Positions 52,695-61,659 of a DNA stretch of 64,000 bases are shown here, in pieces. Numbering within the stretch: the first letter of the stretch is position 1; each line of letters begins with the position of its first letter. Made by a program: the position numbers and the translations under genes. The stretch covers positions 3,746,869 to 3,810,868 of the forward strand of contig NZ_KV917378.1 in NCBI RefSeq assembly GCF_002019735.1. Direction: 5' to 3'. The notes under the pieces are model-generated. The model saw only the letters and a program-made list of their open reading frames with translations. It ran no database searches and was not told the origin of the DNA. This DNA comes from Salipaludibacillus agaradhaerens. Lineage in GTDB: Bacteria > Bacillota > Bacilli > Bacillales > Salisediminibacteriaceae.

Positions 52695-52821
52695 ATCACA
52701 GATAACCGTCCGTAAAACGCCTGTCTCAAAATAGAGAGCGGTTAAATCTATGTAGGTAGGAGCTAACGGATGCTAATGTCCTGATTGACTCAGCTATCAA
52801 TCAGAGGGAGAAGAACGCCAA
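52695..52821 (+). repeat. Family A intergenic repeat, copy 7 (3'-truncated)
   Basis: It begins ATCACAGATAACCGTCCG and carries CTCAAAATAGAGAG, then AGCTAACGGATGCTAATG and CTGATTGACTCAGCTATC. It stops at GAACGCCAA, exactly where an esterase gene fragment begins. Confidence 0.88.
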
Positions 52822-53044
52822 ACTCCTTGCCGCGCTGTGCCCACGATATCTTCACGTGGAAGCAGGCAGAAAAGATCATTTATTTCCTGAAAAAGGGGTT
52901 AAGAGAGCGGTGTCATATTTAACGCAAATCTACGAGAAGGAAAGAGTAGGAAACAATTTTACAAGTCACTTTTTTAATGGTGGACATGAAGTGTGCGGTG
53001 AGAAGGCATTTACGTGGTTATCAGATGTCTTAATGAGAGAATGA
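52820..53044 (+). pseudogene. Alpha/beta-hydrolase (esterase) C-terminal fragment
   Basis: The open frame reads KLLAALCPRYLHVEAGRKDH, LFPEKGVKRAVSYLTQIY and, near the end, FFNGGHEVCGEKAFTWLSDV. This is the last 75 residues of a dienelactone-hydrolase/acetyl-esterase-like protein, with the acid residue (KDHLFP) and catalytic His (GGHEV) but no nucleophile. No ribosome site or ATG is present. The fragment is fused at its 5' side to the truncated end of a family A repeat, so the first two-thirds of the gene were probably lost by a deletion ending in the repeat. Confidence 0.75.
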
Positions 53045-53183
53045 TAGTGTGAAATTATAAGGTAATCGAGTCAAAAGTCATTAGTAAAAAGCGCCATGAT
53101 CAATTGTTTACTAATGGGCTGATGACTCTTTCTCTATGTTGTTTTCCAAATAGTGAACAGCTCGTTATTTTTTACATAATTCA

Positions 53184-53237
53184 TTGTAAAACAATTTTAG
53201 TCTTGTTATAATCAAACTGTAACGAACAAAAACGAAC
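53184..53237 (+). promoter_or_regulatory. kduI promoter with DeoR-type direct-repeat operator
   Basis: TTGTAA, 17 bp and TATAAT (53207-53212). Directly downstream, AACGAACAAAAACGAAC (53221-53237) has AACGAAC twice with 10-bp periodicity. The same ACGAACAAAAACRA core lies in the promoter of the DeoR gene at 48047-48805. Confidence 0.75.
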
Positions 53238-53277
53238 TTAAAAGGTACTCATTTTCAAAAGGAAGGGGAATATATAA

Positions 53278-54108
53278 TTGGAGATTAGGTATGCTACAAA
53301 TCCAGAAGATATGAAGGCGTATACAACTGAGAAACTACGAGATGATTTCTTAATTGAAAGCTTGTTTGTTAAGGGCGAGGTTAACATGGTTTATTCCCAT
53401 TATGATCGGGTTATTGTTGGTGGTGTCATGCCAACTACGGAAGGATTAAAATTGGATGCAGGTGACGCTTTAAGAACAGATTACTTTCTCGAACGTAGAG
53501 AAATAGGGATTGTCAATATTGGAGACAAAGGTAAGGTAACGGTTGACGGGGAAGATTATCCATTGAACAAACGAGATTGTTTGTATGTCGGTCTCGGAAA
53601 AAAAGACGTGACATTCCATAGTGATGATCCCTCCTCACCCGCTAAGTTATATATCGTTTCAGCGAATGCGCATAAGGAATACCCGACTCAAGTTTTACCG
53701 ATTAAAGAGGCACAGCCAACAAAGCTTGGATCAGACGCTGAATCTAACAATCGCACCATTTATAAATATATACACGGGGAAGGTATTCAAAGCTGCCAGT
53801 TAATGATGGGTATGACGCTATTAGAGCCAAATAACATGTGGAACACAATGCCTGCCCATGTGCACGATCGGCGTATGGAAGTTTATTTATATTTTGATAT
53901 GGATGAAGAATCACGGGTATTTCATTTTATGGGAGAGCCGAAAGAAACACGTCATTTACTAGTTAAAAACGAGCAGGCGATACTTTCTCCCCCTTGGTCA
54001 ATTCATTCAGGTGTCGGAACAAATAACTATACGTTCATTTGGGCGATGGCTGGTGAAAACTATACATTTAAAGATATGGATTTTGTAAAAATGGAAGATT
54101 TAAAGTAA
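53278..54108 (+). CDS. kduI: 5-dehydro-4-deoxy-D-glucuronate isomerase
   Basis: 276 aa from a TTG start (AAGGAAGGGG upstream). KduI hallmarks: RYATNPEDMKAYTTEKLRDD, MVYSHYDRVIVGGVMPTTEG, and metal-binding cupin motifs MPAHVHDRRMEVYLYFDMDE and ILSPPWSIHSGVGTNNYTFI. It isomerises the 5-keto-4-deoxyuronate produced from unsaturated galacturonides. The next pathway enzyme, KduD, is not adjacent. A terminator follows, so kduI is probably its own transcription unit. Confidence 0.95.
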   Translation: MEIRYATNPEDMKAYTTEKLRDDFLIESLFVKGEVNMVYSHYDRVIVGGVMPTTEGLKLDAGDALRTDYFLERREIGIVNIGDKGKVTVDGEDYPLNKRDCLYVGLGKKDVTFHSDDPSSPAKLYIVSANAHKEYPTQVLPIKEAQPTKLGSDAESNNRTIYKYIHGEGIQSCQLMMGMTLLEPNNMWNTMPAHVHDRRMEVYLYFDMDEESRVFHFMGEPKETRHLLVKNEQAILSPPWSIHSGVGTNNYTFIWAMAGENYTFKDMDFVKMEDLK

Positions 54109-54117
54109 TGTTGTTTA

Positions 54118-54155
54118 TCGTACCTAGTCACTCTCTGTCGCTGGGTACGATTTTA
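54118..54155 (+). terminator. Terminator of kduI
   Basis: TCGTACCTAG/CTGGGTACGA stem (one G-T pair) followed by TTTTAAT. Confidence 0.85.
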
Positions 54156-54165
54156 ATAGCTTGTA

Positions 54166-54193
54166 TGTAAGCGCTTTACAAACAAAATATACT
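54166..54193 (+). promoter_or_regulatory. kdgA promoter region with candidate cre
   Basis: TGTAAGCGCTTTACA (54166-54180) is a near-perfect palindrome of the CcpA type, with one extra base against TGTAAGCGCTTACA. TATACT at 54188-54193 is a plausible -10. The arrangement suggests catabolite repression of the kdgA-kdgK-uxa genes. Confidence 0.6.
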
Positions 54194-54209
54194 AAAAAGA
54201 GGTTAGACG

Positions 54210-54869
54210 ATGACACATTTAGTTGATGAGCTAAAAAAGAAGAAGCTTGTAGCAATCATTCGTGGGATAGCCTATAAGGATGGTGAGGCAACAGCACGAG
54301 CGCTTAAAGATGGCGGAATAACATTTTTAGAAGTCACGTTAAATACAGATAACGCTTTACAATTAATCGAGGATTTGAATGATCACTTTGATGGAGAGTT
54401 AATTGTTGGTGCAGGAACTGTGTTGAATGTGCAAATGGCGAAAGAAGCTGTGGCTGCTGGCGCTACTTATCTCGTATCTCCTAACTTGGACGAAGCAGTT
54501 ATTGAGTACGGGGGGGCGTGTGATGTAGACGTTTGGCCTGGCACACTTACACCGACAGAAATTGTAAGAGCGTTTGAACTGGGAGCCTCAGCCGTTAAAG
54601 TCTTTCCCATCGGAGCAGTAGGCGACGACTATATAAAAAATATTCGTGGACCACTGCCACATATTCCGATGATGGTAACAGGTGGTGTCACCTTGAATAA
54701 TATGAATCATTATTTTTCTCAAGGAGCTGTAGCAGCAGGATTGGGAAGCAATCTTGTTAATAACACGTTGATCGCTAAAGGGGAATTTTCGCAAATGACA
54801 GCGATGGCCAAGAAGTATACAGAATTGGTGAATGGAGGTCTAGCCCATGACAGCCTTACGAAGCGTTGA
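54210..54869 (+). CDS. kdgA: KDPG aldolase (2-keto-3-deoxy-6-phosphogluconate aldolase)
   Basis: 219 aa TIM-barrel class I aldolase. It shows LVAIIRGIAYKDGEATARAL (Arg site), the Glu in ITFLEVTLNT, VGAGTVLN, VSPNLDEAV, the Schiff-base Lys in SAVKVFPIGAVG, and MVTGGVTLNNM. It cleaves KDPG to pyruvate and glyceraldehyde-3-phosphate and may also act on 4-hydroxy-2-oxoglutarate. It is first in a unit with kdgK (23-bp overlap), followed by uxaC and the rest. Confidence 0.94.
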   Translation: MTHLVDELKKKKLVAIIRGIAYKDGEATARALKDGGITFLEVTLNTDNALQLIEDLNDHFDGELIVGAGTVLNVQMAKEAVAAGATYLVSPNLDEAVIEYGGACDVDVWPGTLTPTEIVRAFELGASAVKVFPIGAVGDDYIKNIRGPLPHIPMMVTGGVTLNNMNHYFSQGAVAAGLGSNLVNNTLIAKGEFSQMTAMAKKYTELVNGGLAHDSLTKR

Positions 54870-55845
54870 TGTCGTTACCATTGGTGAGAGTATGGTTTTA
54901 TTTCAACCATCCCCAGAAGGGACGATTCCATATGCCTCTCTTTTTGCCAGCTCGGTTGGCGGTGCAGAATCCAATGTGGCTCTCGCTTTATCGCGGCTTG
55001 GTAAGACATCACGTTGGATTAGTAGATTAGGCGATGATCCATTTGGAAAGATGATTTTATCCACGCTTGCAGGAGAAGGGGTTGATGTGTCTCACGTTAT
55101 AACGGATGATCAGCACCCGACGGCCGTTTTTTTCAAAGAGTCAAAGGGTTATGGAGATCCGAATGTATATTATTATCGCAAGAATTCAGCAGCAAGCTAT
55201 TTCTCGAAAGAAGATATAAGCAGTAGCTGGTTTCTTGGCGCAAAGCATTTGCATGTCACTGGCATCACCCCTGCTTTAGGTTTGCAGACAGCTGAGATGG
55301 TATCGGAAGCTATGAAACAAGCAAAAGAACAAGGTTTGACTATTTCCTTTGATCCAAATATTCGCAAAAAATTATGGCGTGAAGATGAGGCTAGAGAGAC
55401 CCTCCTGCCAATGGTGGCGTTATGTGATCTGTTCATCCCTGGAATTGATGAAGTAAAACTTTTAGTAGGTGAAAGAGCTAATGACGTCGATTATGCTAAA
55501 GCGTGTCAACATTTAGGAGCACAAATGGTGGCAATGAAATTAGGTTCAGAAGGCGCCTATATGCGATTCGGTAACGAGTTTCATAGAGAACCAGCGTACC
55601 GTGTCAATCATATTGTGGACACAGTTGGGGCAGGAGATGCGTTTTGTGCAGGTCTGCTTTCTGTACTGCTTGATGAAGAAGATCCTTTTAATATCGTCAC
55701 ATTAAGGCGATCTGTGTCACAAGCTGCAAAACGGGCGGCGGCTATGGGAGCACTCGCTACACAGTTTAAAGGTGATTGGGAAGGGTCTCCAACATTACAA
55801 GAGATTAATAGTCTCATCACTGGTGACCAGTACACGACTCGCTAA
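54847..55845 (+). CDS. kdgK: 2-dehydro-3-deoxygluconokinase
   Basis: 332 aa PfkB-family kinase. GESMVLFQPSPEG and VGGAESNVALALSRLGKTSR (substrate GG motif) are at the N-terminus, and the ATP/anion-hole signature HIVDTVGAGDAFCAGLLSVL is near residue 255. It phosphorylates KDG to KDPG, the substrate of the overlapping kdgA product. GGAGGT lies 11 nt before the ATG, within kdgA. Confidence 0.93.
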   Translation: MTALRSVDVVTIGESMVLFQPSPEGTIPYASLFASSVGGAESNVALALSRLGKTSRWISRLGDDPFGKMILSTLAGEGVDVSHVITDDQHPTAVFFKESKGYGDPNVYYYRKNSAASYFSKEDISSSWFLGAKHLHVTGITPALGLQTAEMVSEAMKQAKEQGLTISFDPNIRKKLWREDEARETLLPMVALCDLFIPGIDEVKLLVGERANDVDYAKACQHLGAQMVAMKLGSEGAYMRFGNEFHREPAYRVNHIVDTVGAGDAFCAGLLSVLLDEEDPFNIVTLRRSVSQAAKRAAAMGALATQFKGDWEGSPTLQEINSLITGDQYTTR

Positions 55846-55945
55846 GAAGATAAAGGTGTTAAGAACAGAGGAAGCTCAGATGAATAAGACGACTGGTTTA
55901 GAATGACCGAATGGCTTTTTCTAAGAGGTACTATTTAAGAGCCAC

Positions 55946-55975
55946 CCTTAAAATAACAACGTTGTTATTTAAGGG
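55946..55975. promoter_or_regulatory. Palindrome upstream of uxaC (LacI-type operator candidate)
   Basis: AAATAACAACGTTGTTATTT (55951-55970) is a perfect 20-bp palindrome with a central ACGT. It is extended by CCCTT/AAGGG arms with one bulged A, 23 bp before the uxaC start. A central CG and A/T-rich half-sites suit a LacI-family regulator such as an ExuR/KdgR homologue. As RNA it would also form a strong hairpin, but no T-run follows. Confidence 0.65.
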
Positions 55976-55997
55976 ATTTAACAAGGAGTGATTAACG

Positions 55998-57401
55998 ATG
56001 CGAGCCTTTATTCATGACGATTTTATGCTTAATACGAAGCCAGCACAAAAACTTTACCATGACTTTGCGAAAGAGATGCCAATTTTTGATTTTCATTGTC
56101 ATTTAAGTCCTCAAGAAATAGCGGAGGATCATTCATATGCGAACATGGCAGAAATTTGGTTGCATGGGGATCACTATAAGTGGCGAGCTATGCGAACTTA
56201 CGGTGTAGATGAACGTTTCATAACAGGCGATGCTTCTGATGAAGAGAAATTTAAAGCATGGTCAAAAACGGTACCTTATACGATTGGAAACCCGCTTTAT
56301 CATTGGACTCATTTAGAGCTGAAAAGGTATTTTGACACCGATGAGTTACTAAACAGTGCGTCGGCCCCTAAGATATGGGAGCATTGCAACACCCAGTTAG
56401 CGAGCTCAAATTTCAGTGCTCGGAACATTATAGAACGATCGAACGTAAAAGCCATCTTTACGACAGATGATCCGATAGATTCATTGACCTTCCACAACGC
56501 TATTCGTGATGCCTCACATTTTAATGTGAAGGTGAGGCCAACATTTAGGCCTGATAACGTAATAGATATTCAAAAAGACACGTTTGTAAAGTATATTGAA
56601 AGACTTGGTGACGTTGCGAATATATCCATAACAGATGTTGCCGGTCTTATGAGGGCTATTACGTCACGAGCAAAATTTTTTCATGAAGCAGGCTGTCGAG
56701 CATCCGATCACGGGATTGCCACACTGCCTTCATCTCCATGTACTGAAGAAGAGGCGAATGCCGTATTCCTTAAAAAGATGAATGGGGACACCGTCACTGC
56801 CACTGAAGCAGATAAGTATGAGACATTTATAATGATTTTCTTAGGCAGATTGTACGATTCTCTCGATTGGGTGATGCAATTACATTTAGGCGCTATAAGG
56901 AACAATAATGAACGAATGTTTGGGAAGTTAGGTCCTGATACTGGCTATGATTCGATCTACGATTTCCATCTTGGTAAGGCGTTAAATGGTTATTTTAACG
57001 AATTGGAAAAGTCAGATGAACTGCCTAAAACAATTGTCTATAATTTAAACCCAGCTCATAACATGGTTATTGCAACTGCAATCGGTAACTTTCAAAAGGG
57101 CAGTTGTAAAGGAAAAATTCAATTTGGATCAGGCTGGTGGTTCAATGATCAAAAGGACGGAATGATAAGGCAATTAACAGATTTAGCTAATACAGGATTG
57201 TTAAGTACGTTTGTCGGTATGTTGACAGATTCACGTAGCTTTCTTTCATATACCAGACATGAGTATTTCCGGCGCATCTTGTGCAACTTGCTAGGTCAAT
57301 GGATGGAAGCAGGAGAGGTGCCTGAGGATTATAAGCTGTTAGGAGAAATTGTACAGGGCATTTGCTTTAATAACGCAGAAAGATATTTTAATCTTTCATA
57401 G
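55998..57401 (+). CDS. uxaC: Glucuronate/galacturonate isomerase
   Basis: 467 aa uronate isomerase of the amidohydrolase superfamily. N-terminal metal motif IFDFHCHLSPQEIAEDHSY, WLHGDHYKWRAMRTYGVDER, PTFRPDNVIDIQ, CRASDHGIATLPS, and QLHLGAIRNNNERMFGKLGP, GYDSIYDF. It converts D-galacturonate to D-tagaturonate (and glucuronate to fructuronate). AAGGAG is 9 nt before ATG. It begins the uxaC-TIM-uxaA-uxaB set. Confidence 0.96.
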   Translation: MRAFIHDDFMLNTKPAQKLYHDFAKEMPIFDFHCHLSPQEIAEDHSYANMAEIWLHGDHYKWRAMRTYGVDERFITGDASDEEKFKAWSKTVPYTIGNPLYHWTHLELKRYFDTDELLNSASAPKIWEHCNTQLASSNFSARNIIERSNVKAIFTTDDPIDSLTFHNAIRDASHFNVKVRPTFRPDNVIDIQKDTFVKYIERLGDVANISITDVAGLMRAITSRAKFFHEAGCRASDHGIATLPSSPCTEEEANAVFLKKMNGDTVTATEADKYETFIMIFLGRLYDSLDWVMQLHLGAIRNNNERMFGKLGPDTGYDSIYDFHLGKALNGYFNELEKSDELPKTIVYNLNPAHNMVIATAIGNFQKGSCKGKIQFGSGWWFNDQKDGMIRQLTDLANTGLLSTFVGMLTDSRSFLSYTRHEYFRRILCNLLGQWMEAGEVPEDYKLLGEIVQGICFNNAERYFNLS

Positions 57402-57441
57402 ATAACATTCTACCAAACAATCATTAGAGAGGAGATAGCTT

Positions 57442-58275
57442 ATGTCAGTAGGCGTTTTAGCGCATCTTTTTGGAAAGCAGCCTTACGAAAAGCTCGCAAC
57501 TCAAGTTGGGGCATACGGGTTTACTAATATTCAGCTCGCTTTATGGAAGGCGATTGACAACTATCCTTTCTCTGAACAGAGAGTGTTGTCCCCCGCATTG
57601 GCAAAGAAGATAGCAGATGAATTTGCTAAGCACGGTGTTTCGATCTCTGTTTTAGCTTGTTACTTACATCTGTTTGAAAGAGATGCTGAAGCCCGGGAAG
57701 TGACACTTGAAAGATACAAAGAATGTATTCGTCATGCCAGGTTTTTTGGTGCTCCGATGGTAGCTACTGAAGTAGGAAAGCCCACTAGTCCCTCTCATAA
57801 AGAAGATTGGAAGATTCTTGTACGTTCAGTAGCTGATTTGGCGAAAGAAGCAGAAAAGTGGGGTGTCTTTTTAGGATTAGAAGCGGCGAATGGCCACTTA
57901 GCAGGAACAGCCTCTCAACTTAAAGCACTTATAGATGACGTAAAATCTTCCCATATAGGAGTCGTCATTGATCCAGGTAACCTTATGACAAAAGAGAACT
58001 TTTCCAGTCAAGATGATGTGATAGCAGAAGCTTTTGACTTATTAGGTGACCGAATTATCGCCGCCCATGCAAAGGATCGAAAATTCAGCGAGACAGGAGA
58101 GTTACTTGTATTCCCAGCAGGGCAGGGTGAAATGAATTATGATAGATATCTTAACCTGTTGGAAAAAACGAAGCCCGATGTTCCGATTATTTTGGAAGAA
58201 TGTCGGCCAGAAGAGATGGGTAAATCGAAAAGGTATATTGAATCAATTCGACAAAGATATGCTCCTTTCTCATAA
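57442..58275 (+). CDS. Sugar phosphate isomerase/epimerase-like TIM-barrel protein
   Basis: 277 aa AP-endonuclease-2-like barrel. Likely metal ligands: Glu in FLGLEAANGHLAG, Asp in GVVIDPGNLM, His in IIAAHAKDRKF, and Glu in VPIILEECRPEEM. YxjI/IolE/hydroxypyruvate-isomerase-like enzymes share the fold. It sits 40 bp after uxaC and 57 bp before uxaA, each with a strong ribosome site, so it should act on a uronate or aldonate in this pathway. Its reaction is not known to me. An epimerase linking tagaturonate and fructuronate, or a mutarotase-like role, are possibilities. Confidence 0.82.
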   Translation: MSVGVLAHLFGKQPYEKLATQVGAYGFTNIQLALWKAIDNYPFSEQRVLSPALAKKIADEFAKHGVSISVLACYLHLFERDAEAREVTLERYKECIRHARFFGAPMVATEVGKPTSPSHKEDWKILVRSVADLAKEAEKWGVFLGLEAANGHLAGTASQLKALIDDVKSSHIGVVIDPGNLMTKENFSSQDDVIAEAFDLLGDRIIAAHAKDRKFSETGELLVFPAGQGEMNYDRYLNLLEKTKPDVPIILEECRPEEMGKSKRYIESIRQRYAPFS

Positions 58276-58332
58276 CAAAGAACCACCACATCTGTTTAAA
58301 AAAGTGTAAGTTCAATTTCAAGGAGGGACACG

Positions 58333-59829
58333 ATGAAAGAACATTATTTACAAGTTCATAAATCAGATAATGTCATAGTTGCCCTAAGAGAGTTTAAGGA
58401 AGGAGAAACAATTGATCTCAGTACTGGCCCTTTAAAGGTAACAGAGACAATCCGTACAGGGCATAAAATCGCTGTCACGAAAATCGAAAAAAATCATAAT
58501 GTCACAAAATATGGCTATCCGATAGGGAGTGCAAAAGAAGACATTTTACCAGGTGAGTGGGTTCATACCCATAATGTCAAAACCAATCTGGAGGGTACCC
58601 TTTCTTATGAGTACGACCCCAAAAAATCACCTCTGAATGTTGACAGAAATTCGGAAAGAACATTTAGAGGCTATCGGAGAAAAAACGGTGAAGTGGGTAT
58701 TAGAAATGAAATTTGGATTATCAATACAGTAGGCTGTATTAATAAAACGGCTGAAATTGTTGCGAAAACAGCAAATGACATGTACAGAGATGAGCGACTC
58801 GATGGGATCTATCATTACCCGCATCTCTTTGGCTGCTCACAACTGGGGGATGACCTGCATAACACGCAAAAAATCTTGCGGAATCTCGTGATGCACCCAA
58901 ATGCTGCTGCCATTTTAGTCATGGGCCTTGGCTGTGAGAACAATCATATTGCTGAATTTAAAAAGGTTCTCGGCGATTATGATGAAGAACGTGTCAAATT
59001 TATCGCAGTGCAAGAAAGTGGTGATGAAATTAGTGAAGCACTTGATTTAGTTGAAGGGCTAGTAGGTTACGCTAAAACATTTGATCGCGAGGATATATCT
59101 GTTTCGGAATTAAAGGTCGGGCTAAAATGTGGAGGATCTGACGGCTTTTCAGGCATAACAGGTAATCCATTATTAGGCGCATTCTCTGACAAACTAATTA
59201 CTCATGGGGGCACAACAGTTTTAACAGAAGTACCTGAAATGTTTGGCGCAGAAAAAATTCTTATGGAGCGGGCGAAGGATGAAGTCGTCTTTAATAAAAT
59301 TGTTGATTTAATTAATGATTTTAAAGATTATTTTCTCAAGCATGGTCAAAATGTGTATGAAAACCCTTCTCCAGGTAATAAAGAAGGCGGTATCACGACG
59401 CTCGAAGAAAAATCTCTCGGGAATGTGCAAAAAGGGGGCTTTGCCGAAGTGACAGACGTTTTACCGTATGGCGAAAGGTTGTCACAAAAAGGGTTGACCC
59501 TTTTACAAGGGCCAGGAAACGATTTAGTTTCCGTTACAGCACTTGCAGCTTCAGGAGCTCATATCGTTATTTTTACGACTGGCAGAGGTACACCGTTTGG
59601 CGGTCCAGTACCGACTATAAAGGTATCAACTAACACAGCTTTAGCAGAGAAAAAAGAGAAATGGATCGACTTTGATGCAGGACAAATGATTAGCGGAAAA
59701 AATAAGCAGGAACTGACTGATGAATTTTTCGATTATATGTTAGATATTGCTTCTGGAACGGTAAAGGCCAGAAATGAGCAATTTGGCTTCAAGGAAATTT
59801 CAATTTTTAAAGACGGTGTTATTTTGTAA
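58333..59829 (+). CDS. uxaA: Altronate dehydratase
   Basis: 498 aa. The N-terminal SAF domain (VALREFKEGETIDLS) is followed by the D-galactarate/altronate dehydratase body: FRGYRRKNGEVGIRNEIWII, YHYPHLFGCSQLGDDLHNTQ, GLGCENNHIAEFKK, LKVGLKCGGSDGFSGITGNP, VPEMFGAEKILMERA and FTTGRGTPFGGPVPTIKVST. It removes water from D-altronate to give KDG with Fe2+. AAGGAGGG precedes the ATG. Confidence 0.95.
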   Translation: MKEHYLQVHKSDNVIVALREFKEGETIDLSTGPLKVTETIRTGHKIAVTKIEKNHNVTKYGYPIGSAKEDILPGEWVHTHNVKTNLEGTLSYEYDPKKSPLNVDRNSERTFRGYRRKNGEVGIRNEIWIINTVGCINKTAEIVAKTANDMYRDERLDGIYHYPHLFGCSQLGDDLHNTQKILRNLVMHPNAAAILVMGLGCENNHIAEFKKVLGDYDEERVKFIAVQESGDEISEALDLVEGLVGYAKTFDREDISVSELKVGLKCGGSDGFSGITGNPLLGAFSDKLITHGGTTVLTEVPEMFGAEKILMERAKDEVVFNKIVDLINDFKDYFLKHGQNVYENPSPGNKEGGITTLEEKSLGNVQKGGFAEVTDVLPYGERLSQKGLTLLQGPGNDLVSVTALAASGAHIVIFTTGRGTPFGGPVPTIKVSTNTALAEKKEKWIDFDAGQMISGKNKQELTDEFFDYMLDIASGTVKARNEQFGFKEISIFKDGVIL

Positions 59830-59863
59830 CTTATTCGCTTATATTTCAAAAGGGGTGGCTATT

Positions 59864-61396
59864 TTGAAACAGTTAAATAAATCTTTAACTATGAATGATA
59901 TGTCTGCAGATGTTATCCATGATCATCTACCTGATTTACCCGAGAAAGCGATACAGTTCGGTGGAGGTAACTTTTTAAGAGGATTCATAGATTGGTTGAT
60001 TCATGAATTAAACAAACAGCAATTATTTAATGGGAAAGTGGCGATTGTACAATCACATGTGGCAGGTAGTGAAGTGATTGATATGCTAAAGGAACAGGAT
60101 TATTTATATACAGTCGTGCTTCGTGGACGACAAAAAGGAAAAGTCATTGATAAAAAAGAGATTGTGTCGTCAATTTCTCGAACGATACATGCCATAGACG
60201 AGTGGGCAGTTTTAATGGAAGCTGCCGAATCACCAGATCTTGAAGTTATTTTCTCAAATACAACAGAAGCAGGCATTACCTATAGTGATGAGGGGTATCC
60301 GAGGGCTGGAAATGTTCCTGAGTCATTTCCCGGGAAATTAACAATGTTTCTTCATCATCGGTATGAATCATTTGCTAATAAAACCGATTGTGGTCTTGCC
60401 ATTATCCCATGCGAATTAATTGAGCAAAATGGTGACAAATTGAAAGAACTTGTATTAAGAAAAGCGGAGGACTGGGAGTTGTCAGAGGCGTTCAAAGATT
60501 GGGTGAAAAATAACAATTCATTCTGCAATACACTTGTAGACCGAATAGTCACGGGTTATCCGAAGGACGCAGTCGAAGAATATGAACAGGCGCTAGGTTA
60601 TAAAGATAACTTAATAACTGTTGGTGAACCTTATCATATGTTTGCGGTGGATGCCCCTGATCATGTGAAACACATTCTGCCGTTTCATCGGGCAGGGTTG
60701 AATATAAAGTGGGGGGGTGTTGTGCCACACAGAGAATTAAAGGTAAGGCTATTAAATGCCCCTCACACGATGATGTTTGCAACAGGTTACCTTTATGGAG
60801 CTGATACAGTTCTTGATGTTATGGAAGAGGAAAAATTAGCTGACTATGTTCAGCGCAGCTTTAATGAATTATTACCAACAGTCAACATGACAGAGAGTGT
60901 GAAGAAAGATTTTGTAGAAGACATTAAAGAACGGTTCTTAAATCCATTTAACAAACATTATTTAACCGATATAGGAATGAATGCGCTATTTAAGTATCAT
61001 TCGCGAATTTTGCCATCGCTTTTATCATTTTATGATCGATACGGACGTTTGCCACAGACAATGGTCTTTTCCCTCGCAGCTATTATTGCTTTTTATCGCC
61101 CGGATCATCAAAAAGAGGGAAGATGGTTTGGCAAAAGGGGAGATGAGATGTACAGTATTCTTGAAAATCGGGACGTACTGGACATGTTGACAAGTCTTTG
61201 GGGAAAAATTGCGAGCAAGACTCTGTCCCTTGAAGAATTGGTGGAAGCCGTATTAAAAAGTGAGCAAATATGGGGACGAGATTTAACAGCTGTGTCGGAA
61301 TTACATGAGGGAGTCACTTATCAACTCCATAGCATAAGAGAAAAAGGGATGAAGGAAGCGGTAACGAATTTATTGAATAAAGAGACAACGGTCTAA
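59864..61396 (+). CDS. uxaB: Tagaturonate reductase (altronate oxidoreductase)
   Basis: 510 aa from TTG 59864, with AAAGGGG 8 nt upstream; the upstream in-frame ATG lies inside uxaA. Mannitol-dehydrogenase-superfamily landmarks: IQFGGGNFLRGFIDWLIHEL (NAD site), SNTTEAGITY, CELIEQNGDKL, NNSFCNTLVDRIVTGYP, and KVRLLNAPHTMMFATGYLYG with the catalytic Lys and His. It reduces D-tagaturonate to D-altronate with NADH. This completes the galacturonate branch. Confidence 0.94.
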   Translation: MKQLNKSLTMNDMSADVIHDHLPDLPEKAIQFGGGNFLRGFIDWLIHELNKQQLFNGKVAIVQSHVAGSEVIDMLKEQDYLYTVVLRGRQKGKVIDKKEIVSSISRTIHAIDEWAVLMEAAESPDLEVIFSNTTEAGITYSDEGYPRAGNVPESFPGKLTMFLHHRYESFANKTDCGLAIIPCELIEQNGDKLKELVLRKAEDWELSEAFKDWVKNNNSFCNTLVDRIVTGYPKDAVEEYEQALGYKDNLITVGEPYHMFAVDAPDHVKHILPFHRAGLNIKWGGVVPHRELKVRLLNAPHTMMFATGYLYGADTVLDVMEEEKLADYVQRSFNELLPTVNMTESVKKDFVEDIKERFLNPFNKHYLTDIGMNALFKYHSRILPSLLSFYDRYGRLPQTMVFSLAAIIAFYRPDHQKEGRWFGKRGDEMYSILENRDVLDMLTSLWGKIASKTLSLEELVEAVLKSEQIWGRDLTAVSELHEGVTYQLHSIREKGMKEAVTNLLNKETTV

Positions 61397-61659
61397 CTAA
61401 TTAAAATAAGTATATTCTCTGGACGTGACGGCCAGGATATTTAAGGAAATAAGGCGAAATACGGTTGTCATAGCGAGTAACATCTAACCTTACTGATGAG
61501 AAATAGGCCAACGTTACTTTCAAATATTAATGTACCTTTGTCATATCACACCAACTTCTTTAGTAGAGCAAACTAAAGAAAAGAAGAAGGGCGAGTAAAA
61601 GAAATTATTTGATATATGACTAATCAATTCTATTATGAAGAAGGAACCTCTTCTTTTTA

